A stretch of 64,000 bases of DNA from Fredinandcohnia onubensis (GCF_002734215.1 NZ_NSEB01000015.1:189833-253832); one strand, 5' to 3'; numbered from the stretch's first letter, positions 8,443 to 17,541 are shown. Numbers and translations are program-made. The notes: a model not told the origin generated them from the sequence alone.

Positions 8443-9306
8443 ATGGATACATTAGTTTTGCAATTGATGAATGCGCTTAGCTACGGGTTTCTCCTATTCA
8501 TTATTACATGTGGGATAAGTCTCGTTTTTGGTATTTTAGGGGTATTAAATTTAGCGCATGGTTCCCTATATTTATTAGGATCGTACATGGGTTATTCAAT
8601 CGTTGTAAAATCAGGACTACCATTTTGGGTTGCACTCTTGGTTGTGCCTTTTATTATTGCCGTCATCGGATTGATTTTAGAAGTAATCCTACTTCGGCCA
8701 ACCTATAAGCTTGGTCATCTTTCCCAGGTATTGTTAACTTTTGGTCTAGCATACATCTTCCATGATCTCTTCTCCATCATTTGGGGGAAAAACATCATGA
8801 CCGTAACTCCACCAAATTTCCTAAGCCAATCGGTTGAAGTGATGGGGAATATGATCCCTTCATACCGTCTAGCTTTAATTGTAGTCGGTATCATCATCGC
8901 TGTAGCCCTTTGGTATACACAGGAAAAAACAAAATGGGGCGCTGTTATCCGTGCGGGGTTATCTGATAAAGAAATGGTCGGTGGACTAGGAATCAACATC
9001 CACCTCGTGTTTACACTTGTATTTTTCTTTGGAAGCTTCCTAGCCGGAATCGGTGGGGTACTTGGCTCCCCAATCCTAGGAGTAGCCCCTGGAATGGAAT
9101 TTAATATCCTCATTTTATCTCTTGTTGTTCTAGTTGTAGGAGGACTTGGGTCAGTAAGTGGAACGATTGTTGCGAGTCTCTTAGTGGGTATGGTTGAAAC
9201 ATTTAGTCGTTTCTATGTCCCAGAACTAAGCTTAATCATTACATTTGCTTTGATGGCTGCTGTATTAATTATCCGTCCGCAAGGATTGATAGGAAGGAGG
9301 GCATAA
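8443..9306 (+). CDS. HAAT ABC importer permease LivH-type
   Basis: Inner-membrane permease of 287 residues with about eight hydrophobic segments. Family marks are the N-terminal LVFGILGVLNLAHGSLYLLGSYM and the C-terminal coupling region GLGSVSGTIVASLLVGMVETF followed by LIIRPQGLIGRRA. RBS GGAGG, 8 nt before the ATG. It is followed immediately by the LivM-type gene with no gap, so the two are coupled and form the heterodimeric channel. Confidence 0.93.
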   Translation: MDTLVLQLMNALSYGFLLFIITCGISLVFGILGVLNLAHGSLYLLGSYMGYSIVVKSGLPFWVALLVVPFIIAVIGLILEVILLRPTYKLGHLSQVLLTFGLAYIFHDLFSIIWGKNIMTVTPPNFLSQSVEVMGNMIPSYRLALIVVGIIIAVALWYTQEKTKWGAVIRAGLSDKEMVGGLGINIHLVFTLVFFFGSFLAGIGGVLGSPILGVAPGMEFNILILSLVVLVVGGLGSVSGTIVASLLVGMVETFSRFYVPELSLIITFALMAAVLIIRPQGLIGRRA

Positions 9307-10320
9307 ATGAGCAAACAGTGGATGAAAGGAAGTTTATTATTCTTATTAATGGTTGCTGCTCCATTTTTTGTTTCTCTCTATTACGTAAACATTTTTACGG
9401 AAATCTTGATTTTTGGGATATTCGCCATTAGTTTAAATATCCTAGTTGGTCAGACTGGGTTGGTATCCTTAGGGCATGCTGCATTTTTCGGTGCTGGTGC
9501 TTATGCAACTGGTCTAGCGGCAAGTCATTTATCTACAAATGTATTTCTAACGATTGCAATTGGAATGCTGCTTGCCTTTTTATTAGCCATTTTAATAGGT
9601 TTTGTATCAACAAAGGCACACGGTTTTTACTTTTTGATGCTAACACTTGCCTGTTCCCAAATGGTTTACTCCATCATTTACCAATGGACAGATATAACGG
9701 GTGGATCAAATGGATTGTCAGGAATTCCTGCTCCAAGTCTGTTTGGAGATTTTCTCCTATCCAATCAAGTGTTTATTTATTACTTTGTATTAGTCGTATT
9801 TGCAATCGTTATGATTGTTATTAACAGACTTCTTCATTCCCCTCTTGGGTATGTGTTCATTGGAATAAAAGAAAATGAAGACCGAATGAAGTCGATTGGC
9901 TATAACACAACCTTCTATAAAAACATTAGCTTTTTGATTGCGGGTACTTTAGGTGGATTGGCTGGAAGTTTATATGTATTTTTCAATGGCTTCGTAGCCC
10001 CAACAGATGTGTACTGGACAGTGTCTGGCTCTGTACTGATCATGGTGTTAGTTGGAGGAGCAGGAACACTTTGGGGACCTGTTATTGGAGCGGCGTTTAT
10101 CGTTGTGTTGGAGACAATTATTAGTTCTTATACAGAAAGCTGGATGATGATTATTGGTACTGCCTTCATCCTATTCACAATCTTCGCTCCTTCCGGAATT
10201 GCAGGGTTGTTCTCAAATCTAACAGGAAGCATTTTTAAACCAAAGTCCAAACCTATAGAGGAAGATTATGTTGAGCAACCGATTGAACCTATTAAACAGC
10301 AATCAAAAATAAATGGATAG
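9307..10320 (+). CDS. HAAT ABC importer permease LivM-type
   Basis: Second permease subunit, 337 residues, multi-spanning. Typical motifs: ISLNILVGQTGLVSLGHAAFFGAGAYATGL near the N-terminus, TDITGGSNGLSGIP in the middle, and GGAGTLWGPVIGAAFIVVLE near the C-terminus. A hydrophilic tail of about 35 residues (from KPKSKPIEED) is cytoplasmic. The start codon directly follows the LivH-type stop; the RBS (GGAAGGAGGG) lies inside the end of that gene. Confidence 0.93.
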   Translation: MSKQWMKGSLLFLLMVAAPFFVSLYYVNIFTEILIFGIFAISLNILVGQTGLVSLGHAAFFGAGAYATGLAASHLSTNVFLTIAIGMLLAFLLAILIGFVSTKAHGFYFLMLTLACSQMVYSIIYQWTDITGGSNGLSGIPAPSLFGDFLLSNQVFIYYFVLVVFAIVMIVINRLLHSPLGYVFIGIKENEDRMKSIGYNTTFYKNISFLIAGTLGGLAGSLYVFFNGFVAPTDVYWTVSGSVLIMVLVGGAGTLWGPVIGAAFIVVLETIISSYTESWMMIIGTAFILFTIFAPSGIAGLFSNLTGSIFKPKSKPIEEDYVEQPIEPIKQQSKING

Positions 10321-10331
10321 GGGGGAAAGTG

Positions 10332-11096
10332 ATGACTACAATTCTTTCAATTCAAAATCTATCAAAGCATTTTGGTGGGTTAAAAGTAATTGAAGATATT
10401 ACGTTGGATGTGACAGTTGGAGAACGTGTCGGATTAATTGGTCCAAATGGCGCGGGTAAGACAACCTTTTTCAATATGATCGCTGGAGACTTGAACCCAA
10501 CAGGCGGAACAATTGCTTATTATGATCGAGATATTACAAAGGTACCAAACTATAAAAGGACAGAAAATGGAATTGTTCGAACGTTCCAGAAGAACAATCT
10601 AATGTTTGGATTAACAGTGAAAGAGAATGTTCTCCTGGTTTTACAGAAAATGAGGAAAGAGCATACGCAATGGTGGAAGAAGGTAAGTCTCAAAAATTAT
10701 CAAGCGTTGCATGAAGAAACGGATGCCCTTTTACAGGAATGGAATCTTGAGCAGTATAGCGATAAAAAGGTACAAGAGCTATCTTATGGTGTGCAGAGAC
10801 AAATTGAAATTGTCATGGCCATTGCTGGAAAGCCAAAGATTCTACTGTTAGACGAACCGACAGCAGGAATGTCACAGGTTGAAACCGACCAAATTATTGC
10901 TCTAATTAATAAGCTGCCAAAAGAAGTAACGATTTGTATGATTGAGCATGATATTGATGTGTTATTCGGTAATATGGACCGAGTGATTGTCCTACATACA
11001 GGCAAACTAATTGCTGATGGTACACCAGAATCGGTTCGCGAAAATGAGGAGGTTAAGGAAATTTACTTAGGGCGGGAGGAGGCTGCACATGCTTAA
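10332..11096 (+). CDS. HAAT ABC importer ATPase LivG-type
   Basis: ATP-binding subunit of 254 residues. Walker A GPNGAGKTT (about 38-46), Q-loop region RTFQKNNL, signature LSYGVQRQIEI, Walker B ILLLDEPTAGMS and H-loop EHDIDVLF. A GTG at 10329 is an alternative start; ATG 10332 is better spaced from GGGGG (10321-10325). Its end overlaps the LivF-type gene by 8 bp. It hydrolyses ATP together with that subunit to drive uptake. Confidence 0.94.
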   Translation: MTTILSIQNLSKHFGGLKVIEDITLDVTVGERVGLIGPNGAGKTTFFNMIAGDLNPTGGTIAYYDRDITKVPNYKRTENGIVRTFQKNNLMFGLTVKENVLLVLQKMRKEHTQWWKKVSLKNYQALHEETDALLQEWNLEQYSDKKVQELSYGVQRQIEIVMAIAGKPKILLLDEPTAGMSQVETDQIIALINKLPKEVTICMIEHDIDVLFGNMDRVIVLHTGKLIADGTPESVRENEEVKEIYLGREEAAHA

Positions 11097-11787
11097 GTTG
11101 AAAGATGTTAATAGCTTCTATGGCTCAAGTCACATCCTTCATGGAGTGAACCTTGAAGTGAAAGAAGGCCAGGTTGTGACCCTGTTAGGAAGAAATGGTA
11201 TGGGGAAAACGACAACCATGCATTCAATTATTGGCTTTGTTAATAAAGTACAAGGTGAAATCCTATTTGAAGGTAAAAATATTGCCTCGCTCCAAAGTCA
11301 CCAAATTGCAAGAAAGGGAATTGGCATCGTTCCACAGGGGAGAAGAATATTTCCGAACCTGACCGTAACAGAAAATCTAACCGTTTTCGCTGATCTGAAA
11401 AAAGGAGATTGGAATCTAGAGAAGATCTTTCACTATTTTCCACGCCTAAAGGAACGTGAAAAATCTCATGCTGGCACCTTAAGTGGTGGGGAACAATCGA
11501 TGCTATCAATCGGAAGAGCGTTGATGAGAAATCCAAAAATCTTATTGCTCGATGAACCGACAGAGGGACTCTCTCCCTTAATGGTCAGTGAAGTGATGGA
11601 CGTCCTTTTAAAATTAAAAGAATCTGGAATGTCGATGCTTCTAGTTGAACAAAATATCTCAACTGCCTTACGAATAGCAGATGATGTTTATATTTTAAGT
11701 AAAGGGAAGGTAGTCTATCACGACAATCCGGAAGAACTAAAAAACAATATGGATATCGCGTACCAGCATCTCGCGTTAAGCAGCTAA
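11089..11787 (+). CDS. HAAT ABC importer ATPase LivF-type
   Basis: Second ATPase, 232 residues, the usual LivF length. Walker A GRNGMGKTT, Q-loop VPQGRRIFPNLTV, signature LSGGEQSMLSIGRAL, Walker B ILLLDEPTEGLS and VEQNISTAL H-loop variant. The start lies within the LivG-type gene, with GGGCGGGAGGAGGC just before it. Last gene of the importer operon; a strong hairpin follows. Confidence 0.94.
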   Translation: MLKLKDVNSFYGSSHILHGVNLEVKEGQVVTLLGRNGMGKTTTMHSIIGFVNKVQGEILFEGKNIASLQSHQIARKGIGIVPQGRRIFPNLTVTENLTVFADLKKGDWNLEKIFHYFPRLKEREKSHAGTLSGGEQSMLSIGRALMRNPKILLLDEPTEGLSPLMVSEVMDVLLKLKESGMSMLLVEQNISTALRIADDVYILSKGKVVYHDNPEELKNNMDIAYQHLALSS

Positions 11788-11798
11788 CAATAGCCCTT

Positions 11799-11825
11799 CC
11801 CATTCCCGGGAATGGGCTATTTTCT
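11799..11825 (+). terminator. Terminator of the importer operon
   Basis: Perfect palindrome CCCATTCCCGGGAATGGG (11799-11816), flanked by TAGCCC/GGGCTA that can extend the stem, then a short T-rich tail. Confidence 0.75.
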
Positions 11826-11844
11826 ATTGGATTTCAGGGGGGTA

Positions 11845-12395
11845 GACAATTTCGTGTAGGCACCAGCTTGCGTAGAGAGTCGTCACTTTCCAGTTGCTAG
11901 GAGGTTGATAACACTTCAGCCAGCTTAGAGATTCGCCACTATCCAGTTTCTGGGAGATTGCTGGCACTCCAGCCAGTATAGAGAGTCGTCATTTCCAGTT
12001 ATTAGGAGGTTGATGAGACTCCAGCCAGTTTAGAGAGTCGCCACTATCCAGTTACTAGGAGGTTAATGGAACTCCAGCCAGTTTAGAGAGTCGCCACTAT
12101 CCAGTTACTAGAGGTTGATAGCACTCCAGCCAGTTTAGAGAGTCATCACTATCCAGTTACTAGGAGGTTGAAGGCACTCCAGCCAGTTTAGAGAGCCGCC
12201 ACCTTCCAGTATCTAGGAGGTTGAAGGCACTCCAGCCATTTTAGAGAGTTGCTACATTCCAGTTACTAGGAGGTTGAAGGCACTCCAGCCCGTTTAGAGA
12301 GTCGTCACTTTCCAGTTACTAGGAGGTTGATAACACTTCAGCCGGCTTAGAGAGTCGCCACTATCCAGTTTCTAGGTGTCGCATCACTCCACCCC
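11845..12395 (+). repeat. Ten-copy tandem array, 52-53 bp unit (array 1)
   Basis: A degenerate minisatellite fills the gap between the importer and glutaminase. The marker TAGAGAG (or TAGAG) recurs at 11873, 11926, 11979, 12031, 12084, 12136, 12189, 12242, 12295 and 12348: spacings 53, 53, 52, 53, 52, 53, 53, 53, 53. Each unit also carries CACTCCAGCCAGTTT, a TCCAGTTACTAGGAGGTTG-like stretch and CGCCAC or CGTCAC. The period is not a multiple of three, so it is not coding. Whole units are alike, with no unique spacers, so it is not CRISPR. A weak GGAG...CTCC pairing spans unit junctions. Function unknown. Confidence 0.93.
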
Positions 12396-12534
12396 ATTTT
12401 AAAAGGCGCTTTAAAAATCTGAAGATTACATATGCATATCCAACCAAGTCAATAGACTAACTATCGAACATAAAATTAACCTTATCTATAAATAGTAAAA
12501 CCCCCTTTGGTAAAGACTACTAGTGGTGATGAAA

Positions 12535-13464
12535 ATGCCTTGTAAATCAAATGATGAATTAAAGGAATTAGTGAAAGAAGCGCGCAAAATAACTAAAAAT
12601 GGGCGTGTAGCAGATTATATACCCGCACTTGGGAAAGCGAACCCGAATGACCTGTCTATTGCAATCAACTTTCCGGATGGACGTTGTTTTTCCGCAGGGG
12701 ATATTGAAAAAAAGATCTCGTTACAAAGTATCTCCAAAGTCGTAACGCTTGCTCTCGTTTTGATGGATAGGAGCAAACAATATGTTTTTGAGCGTGTCGG
12801 AATGGAGCCGACTGGAGACCCGTTTAACTCGATTGCAAAGCTAGAAACAATGGTTCCATCAAAGCCACTAAACCCGATGATTAATGCTGGCGCACTTGCT
12901 GTTACCCATATGATAAAAGGGAACACAGTAGATGAGAGATTTCAACGATTACTCACATTCATTCGTGAATTAGCAAACAATGACACGATCCATTACAATG
13001 AGGAAATTGCCCAATCTGAATATGACACGGCACATCTCAATCGAGCCTTGTGTTATTTCTTAAAGCAGCATCACATCATTGAGGAAAATGTTGAAGAGCT
13101 TATCGATCTTTATACAAAACAATGTGCGATCGAAATGAATTGCCTTGATTTATCTAGGATAGGGGTTGTTTTTGCTCTTGATGGTGTTGATCCGGCAACA
13201 GGTAAACAAATTATGCCGGAAAATGTTGCGCGTATCTGTAAAACGTTCATGGTGACCTGCGGAATGTACAATGCCTCTGGTGAATTTGCCATAAAGATCG
13301 GGATTCCAGCAAAAAGTGGTGTATCCGGTGGAATCATGGGGGCGGTTCCAGGTAAATTTGGAATTGGAATATTAGGTCCGGCCTTAGATGAAAAAGGAAA
13401 TAGCATAGGTGGAATAAGGCTTCTTGAGCTCCTATCTAAAACCTATAACCTTAGCATGTTCTAA
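12535..13464 (+). CDS. glsA: Glutaminase A
   Basis: Hydrolyses L-glutamine to glutamate and ammonia. It is a serine-dependent glutaminase with beta-lactamase-like fold; 309 residues is normal. Catalytic Ser-x-x-Lys in SLQSISKV (about 65-72), NPMINAGALAV (about 114-124), EIAQSEYDTAHLNRALCYFL, and KSGVSGGIMGAVPGKFGIGI with the late catalytic region. I chose ATG 12535 because GGTGAT (12525-12530) aligns as an extended Shine-Dalgarno; the upstream GTG codons (12523, 12526) are alternatives. It stands alone after the repeat array, with no terminator visible before the next gene. It may serve nitrogen supply or acid resistance. Confidence 0.93.
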   Translation: MPCKSNDELKELVKEARKITKNGRVADYIPALGKANPNDLSIAINFPDGRCFSAGDIEKKISLQSISKVVTLALVLMDRSKQYVFERVGMEPTGDPFNSIAKLETMVPSKPLNPMINAGALAVTHMIKGNTVDERFQRLLTFIRELANNDTIHYNEEIAQSEYDTAHLNRALCYFLKQHHIIEENVEELIDLYTKQCAIEMNCLDLSRIGVVFALDGVDPATGKQIMPENVARICKTFMVTCGMYNASGEFAIKIGIPAKSGVSGGIMGAVPGKFGIGILGPALDEKGNSIGGIRLLELLSKTYNLSMF

Positions 13465-13511
13465 CAGTTCCCAAACTGAGATATTTTCATTGCAATCCAA
13501 AAAGGCGTGTT

Positions 13512-13527
13512 ATAAGATATATCTTAT
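13512..13527. promoter_or_regulatory. Candidate operator upstream of the DHA2 exporter
   Basis: Perfect 16-bp palindrome ATAAGATATATCTTAT about 60 bp before the exporter start, the usual size of a TetR- or MarR-type repressor site. No such regulator gene is adjacent, so the binding protein is unknown. Confidence 0.45.
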
Positions 13528-13586
13528 GACTAAATAAAACAATGGTATAAAATTATGAACTTAACGTCTAATGTGGGGGGAGTTTT

Positions 13587-15089
13587 ATGGATTTTTCCGA
13601 AAAACAAGTACGCCCTCAATACGGTATTCTTGCCGTCTTGATGGTTGGTGCCTTTATTTCATTTTTAAATAATACATTATTAAATGTCGCATTACCTTCT
13701 ATTATGACGGAATTAAAGGTTGACCCATCGACAGTACAGTGGTTAACCACGGGCTTTATGCTAGTCAATGGAATCTTAATTCCGACTACAGCCTTTTTAA
13801 TCGAAAAATATACCGTTCGCCGATTATTTATCGTTGCAATGGGATTATTTACAATCGGTACGATACTTTCGGGTACCGCCCATGTATTTTCTGTTCTGCT
13901 TGCAGGTCGGATGATCCAAGCATCAGGTTCGGCAATTATGATGCCGCTCCTAATGAATGTAATGTTGGTAAGCTTCCCTGTTGAAAAAAGGGGAACAGCG
14001 ATGGGGGTTTTCGGCTTAATCCTCATGTTCGCACCGGCGATTGGGCCCACACTTTCGGGTTGGATTATTGAGCACTATGATTGGAGAATGCTTTTCCACT
14101 TCATCACACCAATAGCAGCTATTGTGTTCATACTTGGCTTTATCATGCTGAAGGATAAAAAGGAAAAAGTAATCCTAAAACTGGACTTTTTCTCTTTAGT
14201 CTTATCAAGTATAGGATTTGGTGGATTATTATATGGATTTAGTTCAGCAGGCAATATGGGGTGGGGAAGTCCATTTGTATTTGGATCCATTATTATAGGA
14301 ATAATCTCGTTAACTTGGTTTATCGTTCGTCAATCAAAGCTTGATATCCCAATGCTTAATTTTGGTGTCTATCGTTATCCGATGTTTGCATTGGCTTCAG
14401 GGATTACGATGGTTGTTAATATGGCCATGTTTTCAGGGTTTTTATTGCTACCAATTTATTTACAAACGATATTAGGTATTTCGCCTATGAATACTGGACT
14501 TTTACTTTTACCTGGAGCAATATTAAATGCATTTATGTCACCGATCAATGGACGTTTATTTGATAAATTTGGTGGACGTATCTTGGCAACTCTGGGATTG
14601 GCCATTACAACTGTAACAACATATCTTTTCAGCCAACTGACCTTTGAAACGTCCTATACGTATCTTATGATTTTACATGCGGTGAGAATGTTTGGTATGT
14701 CCATGGTCTTTATGCCTGTTTCAACAAATGGTTTAAATCAGTTGCCGCGTAATTTATACCCACATGGTACAGCTGTTAATAATACATTAAATCAGGTTTC
14801 AGCCGCCATTGGTACAGGATTTTTAATTACATTGATGTCATTAAGAGAAGAGACATCTGCAGCAAATTTACTAAAGAATATTCAAGGGCAGCCTACAGAG
14901 GCACAAGCTCTACAAATTCAGTTACAAGCCATGCTTGACGGAATTAATTTCACCTTTTTCGTTTCAACCTTCTTAATACTTCTTGCGTTTATTCTCGCGT
15001 TCTTTATTAAACGAGCGAAACAGGAAGAAGATATTACGGGTAAGAAAAACACAAAACAAGGTGTTCAGCCTTCATTAGCAAAGAATTAA
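13587..15089 (+). CDS. DHA2-type MFS multidrug exporter (EmrB/LmrB-like)
   Basis: Proton-driven drug or metabolite exporter of 500 residues with about 14 predicted membrane segments. Visible: FLNNTLLNVALPSIMTEL with the DHA2 N-terminal motif, WLTTGFMLVNGILIPTTAFL, RMIQASGSAIMMPLL (motif C region), GPTLSGWIIEHYDWR and the late NTLNQVSAAIGTGFLITLMS. RBS GGGGGGAG before ATG 13587. A lysine-rich cytoplasmic tail ends the protein. A palindrome just upstream suggests repression by an unlinked regulator. Substrate cannot be told from sequence. Confidence 0.92.
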   Translation: MDFSEKQVRPQYGILAVLMVGAFISFLNNTLLNVALPSIMTELKVDPSTVQWLTTGFMLVNGILIPTTAFLIEKYTVRRLFIVAMGLFTIGTILSGTAHVFSVLLAGRMIQASGSAIMMPLLMNVMLVSFPVEKRGTAMGVFGLILMFAPAIGPTLSGWIIEHYDWRMLFHFITPIAAIVFILGFIMLKDKKEKVILKLDFFSLVLSSIGFGGLLYGFSSAGNMGWGSPFVFGSIIIGIISLTWFIVRQSKLDIPMLNFGVYRYPMFALASGITMVVNMAMFSGFLLLPIYLQTILGISPMNTGLLLLPGAILNAFMSPINGRLFDKFGGRILATLGLAITTVTTYLFSQLTFETSYTYLMILHAVRMFGMSMVFMPVSTNGLNQLPRNLYPHGTAVNNTLNQVSAAIGTGFLITLMSLREETSAANLLKNIQGQPTEAQALQIQLQAMLDGINFTFFVSTFLILLAFILAFFIKRAKQEEDITGKKNTKQGVQPSLAKN

Positions 15090-15130
15090 AAAAAGGAGAA
15101 ATCGTCCAATTGGATTGATTTCTCCTTTTT
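15090..15130. terminator. Bidirectional terminator
   Basis: Arms AAAAAGGAGAAATC (15090-15103) and GATTTCTCCTTTTT (15117-15130). A-run and T-run flanks let it serve both the exporter (+) and natK (-). Confidence 0.85.
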
Positions 15131-15887
15131 ACTTTCCTTTTATGGCAGGTATTTTAATTTTGACGGTGAATTCCTCGTCTTTACATACAAAGTCCAAAAA
15201 TCCATTTGCTTCATCTACAACATCATGAATTAACTTTGTACCAAGTCCTTCGTGACCATCACCTTTAGTCGTTTTTCCAAAGGTTTCAAACAAGTGATCT
15301 AAGATGGACGCTGGAATTGGAAGAGTACTATTTTTACATGTTAAAATATACAATCCACTTCGCTTATAACATTGCAAGGTAAGGAAGGCATGGCACTTAT
15401 GCTCTTTTTGCCATTCTTCACACGCATCAATACTATTGGTTAAGAGATTTCCAATTAAGGTCACAATTTGCTGGTCCGACAATGGTAAGGATGAAAGTGG
15501 CAAATCAAAATCATACACAATTGAAATATCAAGTGCTCTTGCTTTGCGATACATTTGATGGAGAATACCTGCTACCACACCGCGTTCGCCTTTTATTGAA
15601 AGATTTGTTTCTTTATAGCCCTCAACCAATTCATCCAAATAATGTTTTGCTTCCTTGTCTTTTCCATTTTCAAGCATAAAGTGAATGGCGGAAACATGCT
15701 TTAAAAAGTCATGCCGTTCACTACGAACGACTCGGAAGGTTTCATTGAATTGAGCGCGTTGTTCATCAAAATGTTTGGCCTCTTCTAATAAAGTATTCAT
15801 TTTTCTTGAAATTGAAAGTCGTGATAAACATGCATAAATGCATAAAATCGCCAATACCACGATGAGTCCCCAATAAAGCATGATCAA
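15129..15887 (-). CDS. natK: Sensor histidine kinase, NatK-like
   Basis: Sensor kinase of 252 residues, partner of the adjacent response regulator. One N-terminal membrane segment (about 3-20), then a coiled linker, the phospho-acceptor region SERHDFLKHVSAIHFML (His about 59) of the short Spo0B-like type, and a GHKL ATPase domain (N-box GNLLTNSIDACEEW; GLGTKLIHDVVD). There is almost no extracellular domain, so it may sense through its membrane segment or the cytoplasm. I kept TTG 15887 because AAGGTGG lies about 8 nt upstream; ATG 15881 is possible. It starts 13 bp after natR. In B. subtilis NatK-NatR controls natAB, matching the context here. Confidence 0.85.
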   Translation of the reverse strand: MIMLYWGLIVVLAILCIYACLSRLSISRKMNTLLEEAKHFDEQRAQFNETFRVVRSERHDFLKHVSAIHFMLENGKDKEAKHYLDELVEGYKETNLSIKGERGVVAGILHQMYRKARALDISIVYDFDLPLSSLPLSDQQIVTLIGNLLTNSIDACEEWQKEHKCHAFLTLQCYKRSGLYILTCKNSTLPIPASILDHLFETFGKTTKGDGHEGLGTKLIHDVVDEANGFLDFVCKDEEFTVKIKIPAIKGK

Positions 15888-15900
15888 ACATTACGCCACC

Positions 15901-16599
15901 TTAAAAATAATTTTGTTGTAAAAAGTCTACTTTTTCTTTTGTGATCATTGCCTGTTCTTCGATGCCTTCGAAAGTGACAATATAGGAGTTCTTTGCATAA
16001 AGCGAAAAATTTTTTACATAGTGAATATTGATGATAAACGACCGGTGTGACCGAATGAAGTCTCTTTCTCGTAATTCTCCCTCTAGCTCACCCAGAGTTT
16101 GATAGGTTTTTATCGGTCCTGATTTTGTATAAATGGTTGTCGAACGCCCAGAACGTTCAATAAAAATAATATCCTTTTTTTGGAGAATATGGATTTCATT
16201 TTTTTGTTTTAAATAAAGTCTTCCATGAATTTCAGCCGACTTTGTTTTTTCGAGTAATCGCTCAATTGATTTAACTAAACGTTCCTTCGGATAAGGCTTC
16301 ATTATATAATCATGAACATTTAGTTCAAATGCATGAACAGCATAGCCACTATTTCCTGTTACAAAAATCACTGAAATATTCAGTGCATGCGTGTGTATAA
16401 TATCGGCAAGTTCATAGCCTGATAAATTTGGCATCTCAATGTCAGCAATCAACAAATCGATTTCCTCTTTTTTGATTTGTTCATAGGCTTCCTCGGCGGA
16501 TAATGTAGAGAAGATAACCTCAATATCTGGAATGCCACTTACAATTGCTTTTAATTTATCCAAATCAATCAAACGGTCATCTACAAGACCAACCTTCAT
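15901..16599 (-). CDS. natR: LytTR-family response regulator, NatR-like
   Basis: Response regulator of 232 residues. The receiver domain has the acidic pair VDDRLID, phospho-acceptor Asp in LLIADIEMPNLSGYEL, Thr in SVIFVTGNSG and Lys in DYIMKPYPKERL; the C-terminal LytTR DNA-binding domain has IFIERSGRSTTIYT and RSHRSFIINIHYVKNF. ATG 16599 has GAGGT 10 nt upstream; the TTG at 16605 is too close. Divergently placed from natAB, with a 21-bp-spaced direct repeat in between that fits its binding mode. Expected to activate natAB. Confidence 0.9.
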   Translation of the reverse strand: MKVGLVDDRLIDLDKLKAIVSGIPDIEVIFSTLSAEEAYEQIKKEEIDLLIADIEMPNLSGYELADIIHTHALNISVIFVTGNSGYAVHAFELNVHDYIMKPYPKERLVKSIERLLEKTKSAEIHGRLYLKQKNEIHILQKKDIIFIERSGRSTTIYTKSGPIKTYQTLGELEGELRERDFIRSHRSFIINIHYVKNFSLYAKNSYIVTFEGIEEQAMITKEKVDFLQQNYF

Positions 16600-16692
16600 T
16601 TTCAAATCTACCTCACATTACCAACATTTAAATGATAATTTCCAAATATAGTATCTTTCTATTTTAACACCTTTATAGGAAAATTTGACCTT

Positions 16693-16722
16693 TTCGCGAC
16701 AAAAAAAGGAACATTCGCGACA
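16693..16722 (+). promoter_or_regulatory. LytTR-type direct repeat, probable NatR site
   Basis: TTCGCGACA occurs at 16693-16701 and again at 16714-16722: two 9-bp direct repeats with a 12-bp gap, the geometry known for LytTR regulators. It ends just upstream of a poor -35 (16729-16734) and a TATGAT -10 (16752-16757) of natA, as expected for an activator. Confidence 0.75.
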
Positions 16723-16788
16723 TATCTAGAGATTTTCTCAAAAAGGATGGCTATGATATAGACATAAGAACAAGACGAGGTGGAAAAA

Positions 16789-17541
16789 ATGATCGAAATT
16801 AATGAAGTGACAAAAAGATTCAAAGATAAAAAGACTTCTATAACAGCATTAAAGCATGTGGAATTTACTGTTGAAAAAGGGCAAGTTGTTGGATTGTTAG
16901 GGGAAAATGGTGCGGGAAAAACAACTCTTCTACGAACCATTGCGACTTTATTAACTCCGACGGATGGAAATGTTAAAGTGGCAGGCTATGATACTCAAAA
17001 AAATCCAGAAGAAGTAAAAAAAAGAATCGGAGTATTATTTGGTGGCGAAACAGGATTGTATGATCGCCTCACTGCACGAGAGAATCTCGAATTTTTTGCA
17101 GCTTTATATGGATTAAGCAAACATGAAACGAAAGTAAGGATAGATGAATTAGCACGAATGTTTGGAATGCGAGATTACTTGAATCGTAAGGTCGGTGGGT
17201 TCTCAAAAGGTATGAGACAGAAGGTAGCGATTGCGAGAACACTCATTCATAATCCAGAGATTATTCTCTTTGATGAGCCAACGACCGGATTAGATATTAC
17301 GTCATCAAATGTATTCAGACAGCTTGTTCACCAGTTAAAGCGTGATGGTAAGACGATTATATTCTCTAGTCATATTATGGAGGAAGTTTCCATGCTTTGT
17401 GATTCAGTCGCAATGATGCATAAGGGAGAACTCGTCTATCATGGTGATTTAGATGAGCTTTATAAATCAGAAGGAAGCCAGGATTTGAATTATATTTTCA
17501 TGAGTAAACTTGTTAGGGGGAACGAAACATATGCTTCGTAA
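16789..17541 (+). CDS. natA: Na+ efflux ABC transporter ATPase, NatA-like
   Basis: ATPase of an ABC-2 exporter, 250 residues. Walker A GENGAGKTT (about 41-49), signature FSKGMRQKVAIAR, Walker B IILFDEPTTGLD, H-loop SSHIMEE. ATG 16789 follows GAGGTGG; a GTG at 16780 is less well spaced. It overlaps natB by 11 bp. NatAB in B. subtilis exports Na+ and is induced by membrane-active agents; the same role is inferred from synteny with natKR. Confidence 0.9.
   Translation: MIEINEVTKRFKDKKTSITALKHVEFTVEKGQVVGLLGENGAGKTTLLRTIATLLTPTDGNVKVAGYDTQKNPEEVKKRIGVLFGGETGLYDRLTARENLEFFAALYGLSKHETKVRIDELARMFGMRDYLNRKVGGFSKGMRQKVAIARTLIHNPEIILFDEPTTGLDITSSNVFRQLVHQLKRDGKTIIFSSHIMEEVSMLCDSVAMMHKGELVYHGDLDELYKSEGSQDLNYIFMSKLVRGNETYAS

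Noticed and set aside
11845..12395. Array 1 as a CRISPR array
   Set aside because: Whole 52-53 bp units are alike from end to end; there is no short constant repeat with unique spacers, and no cas gene is in the window.
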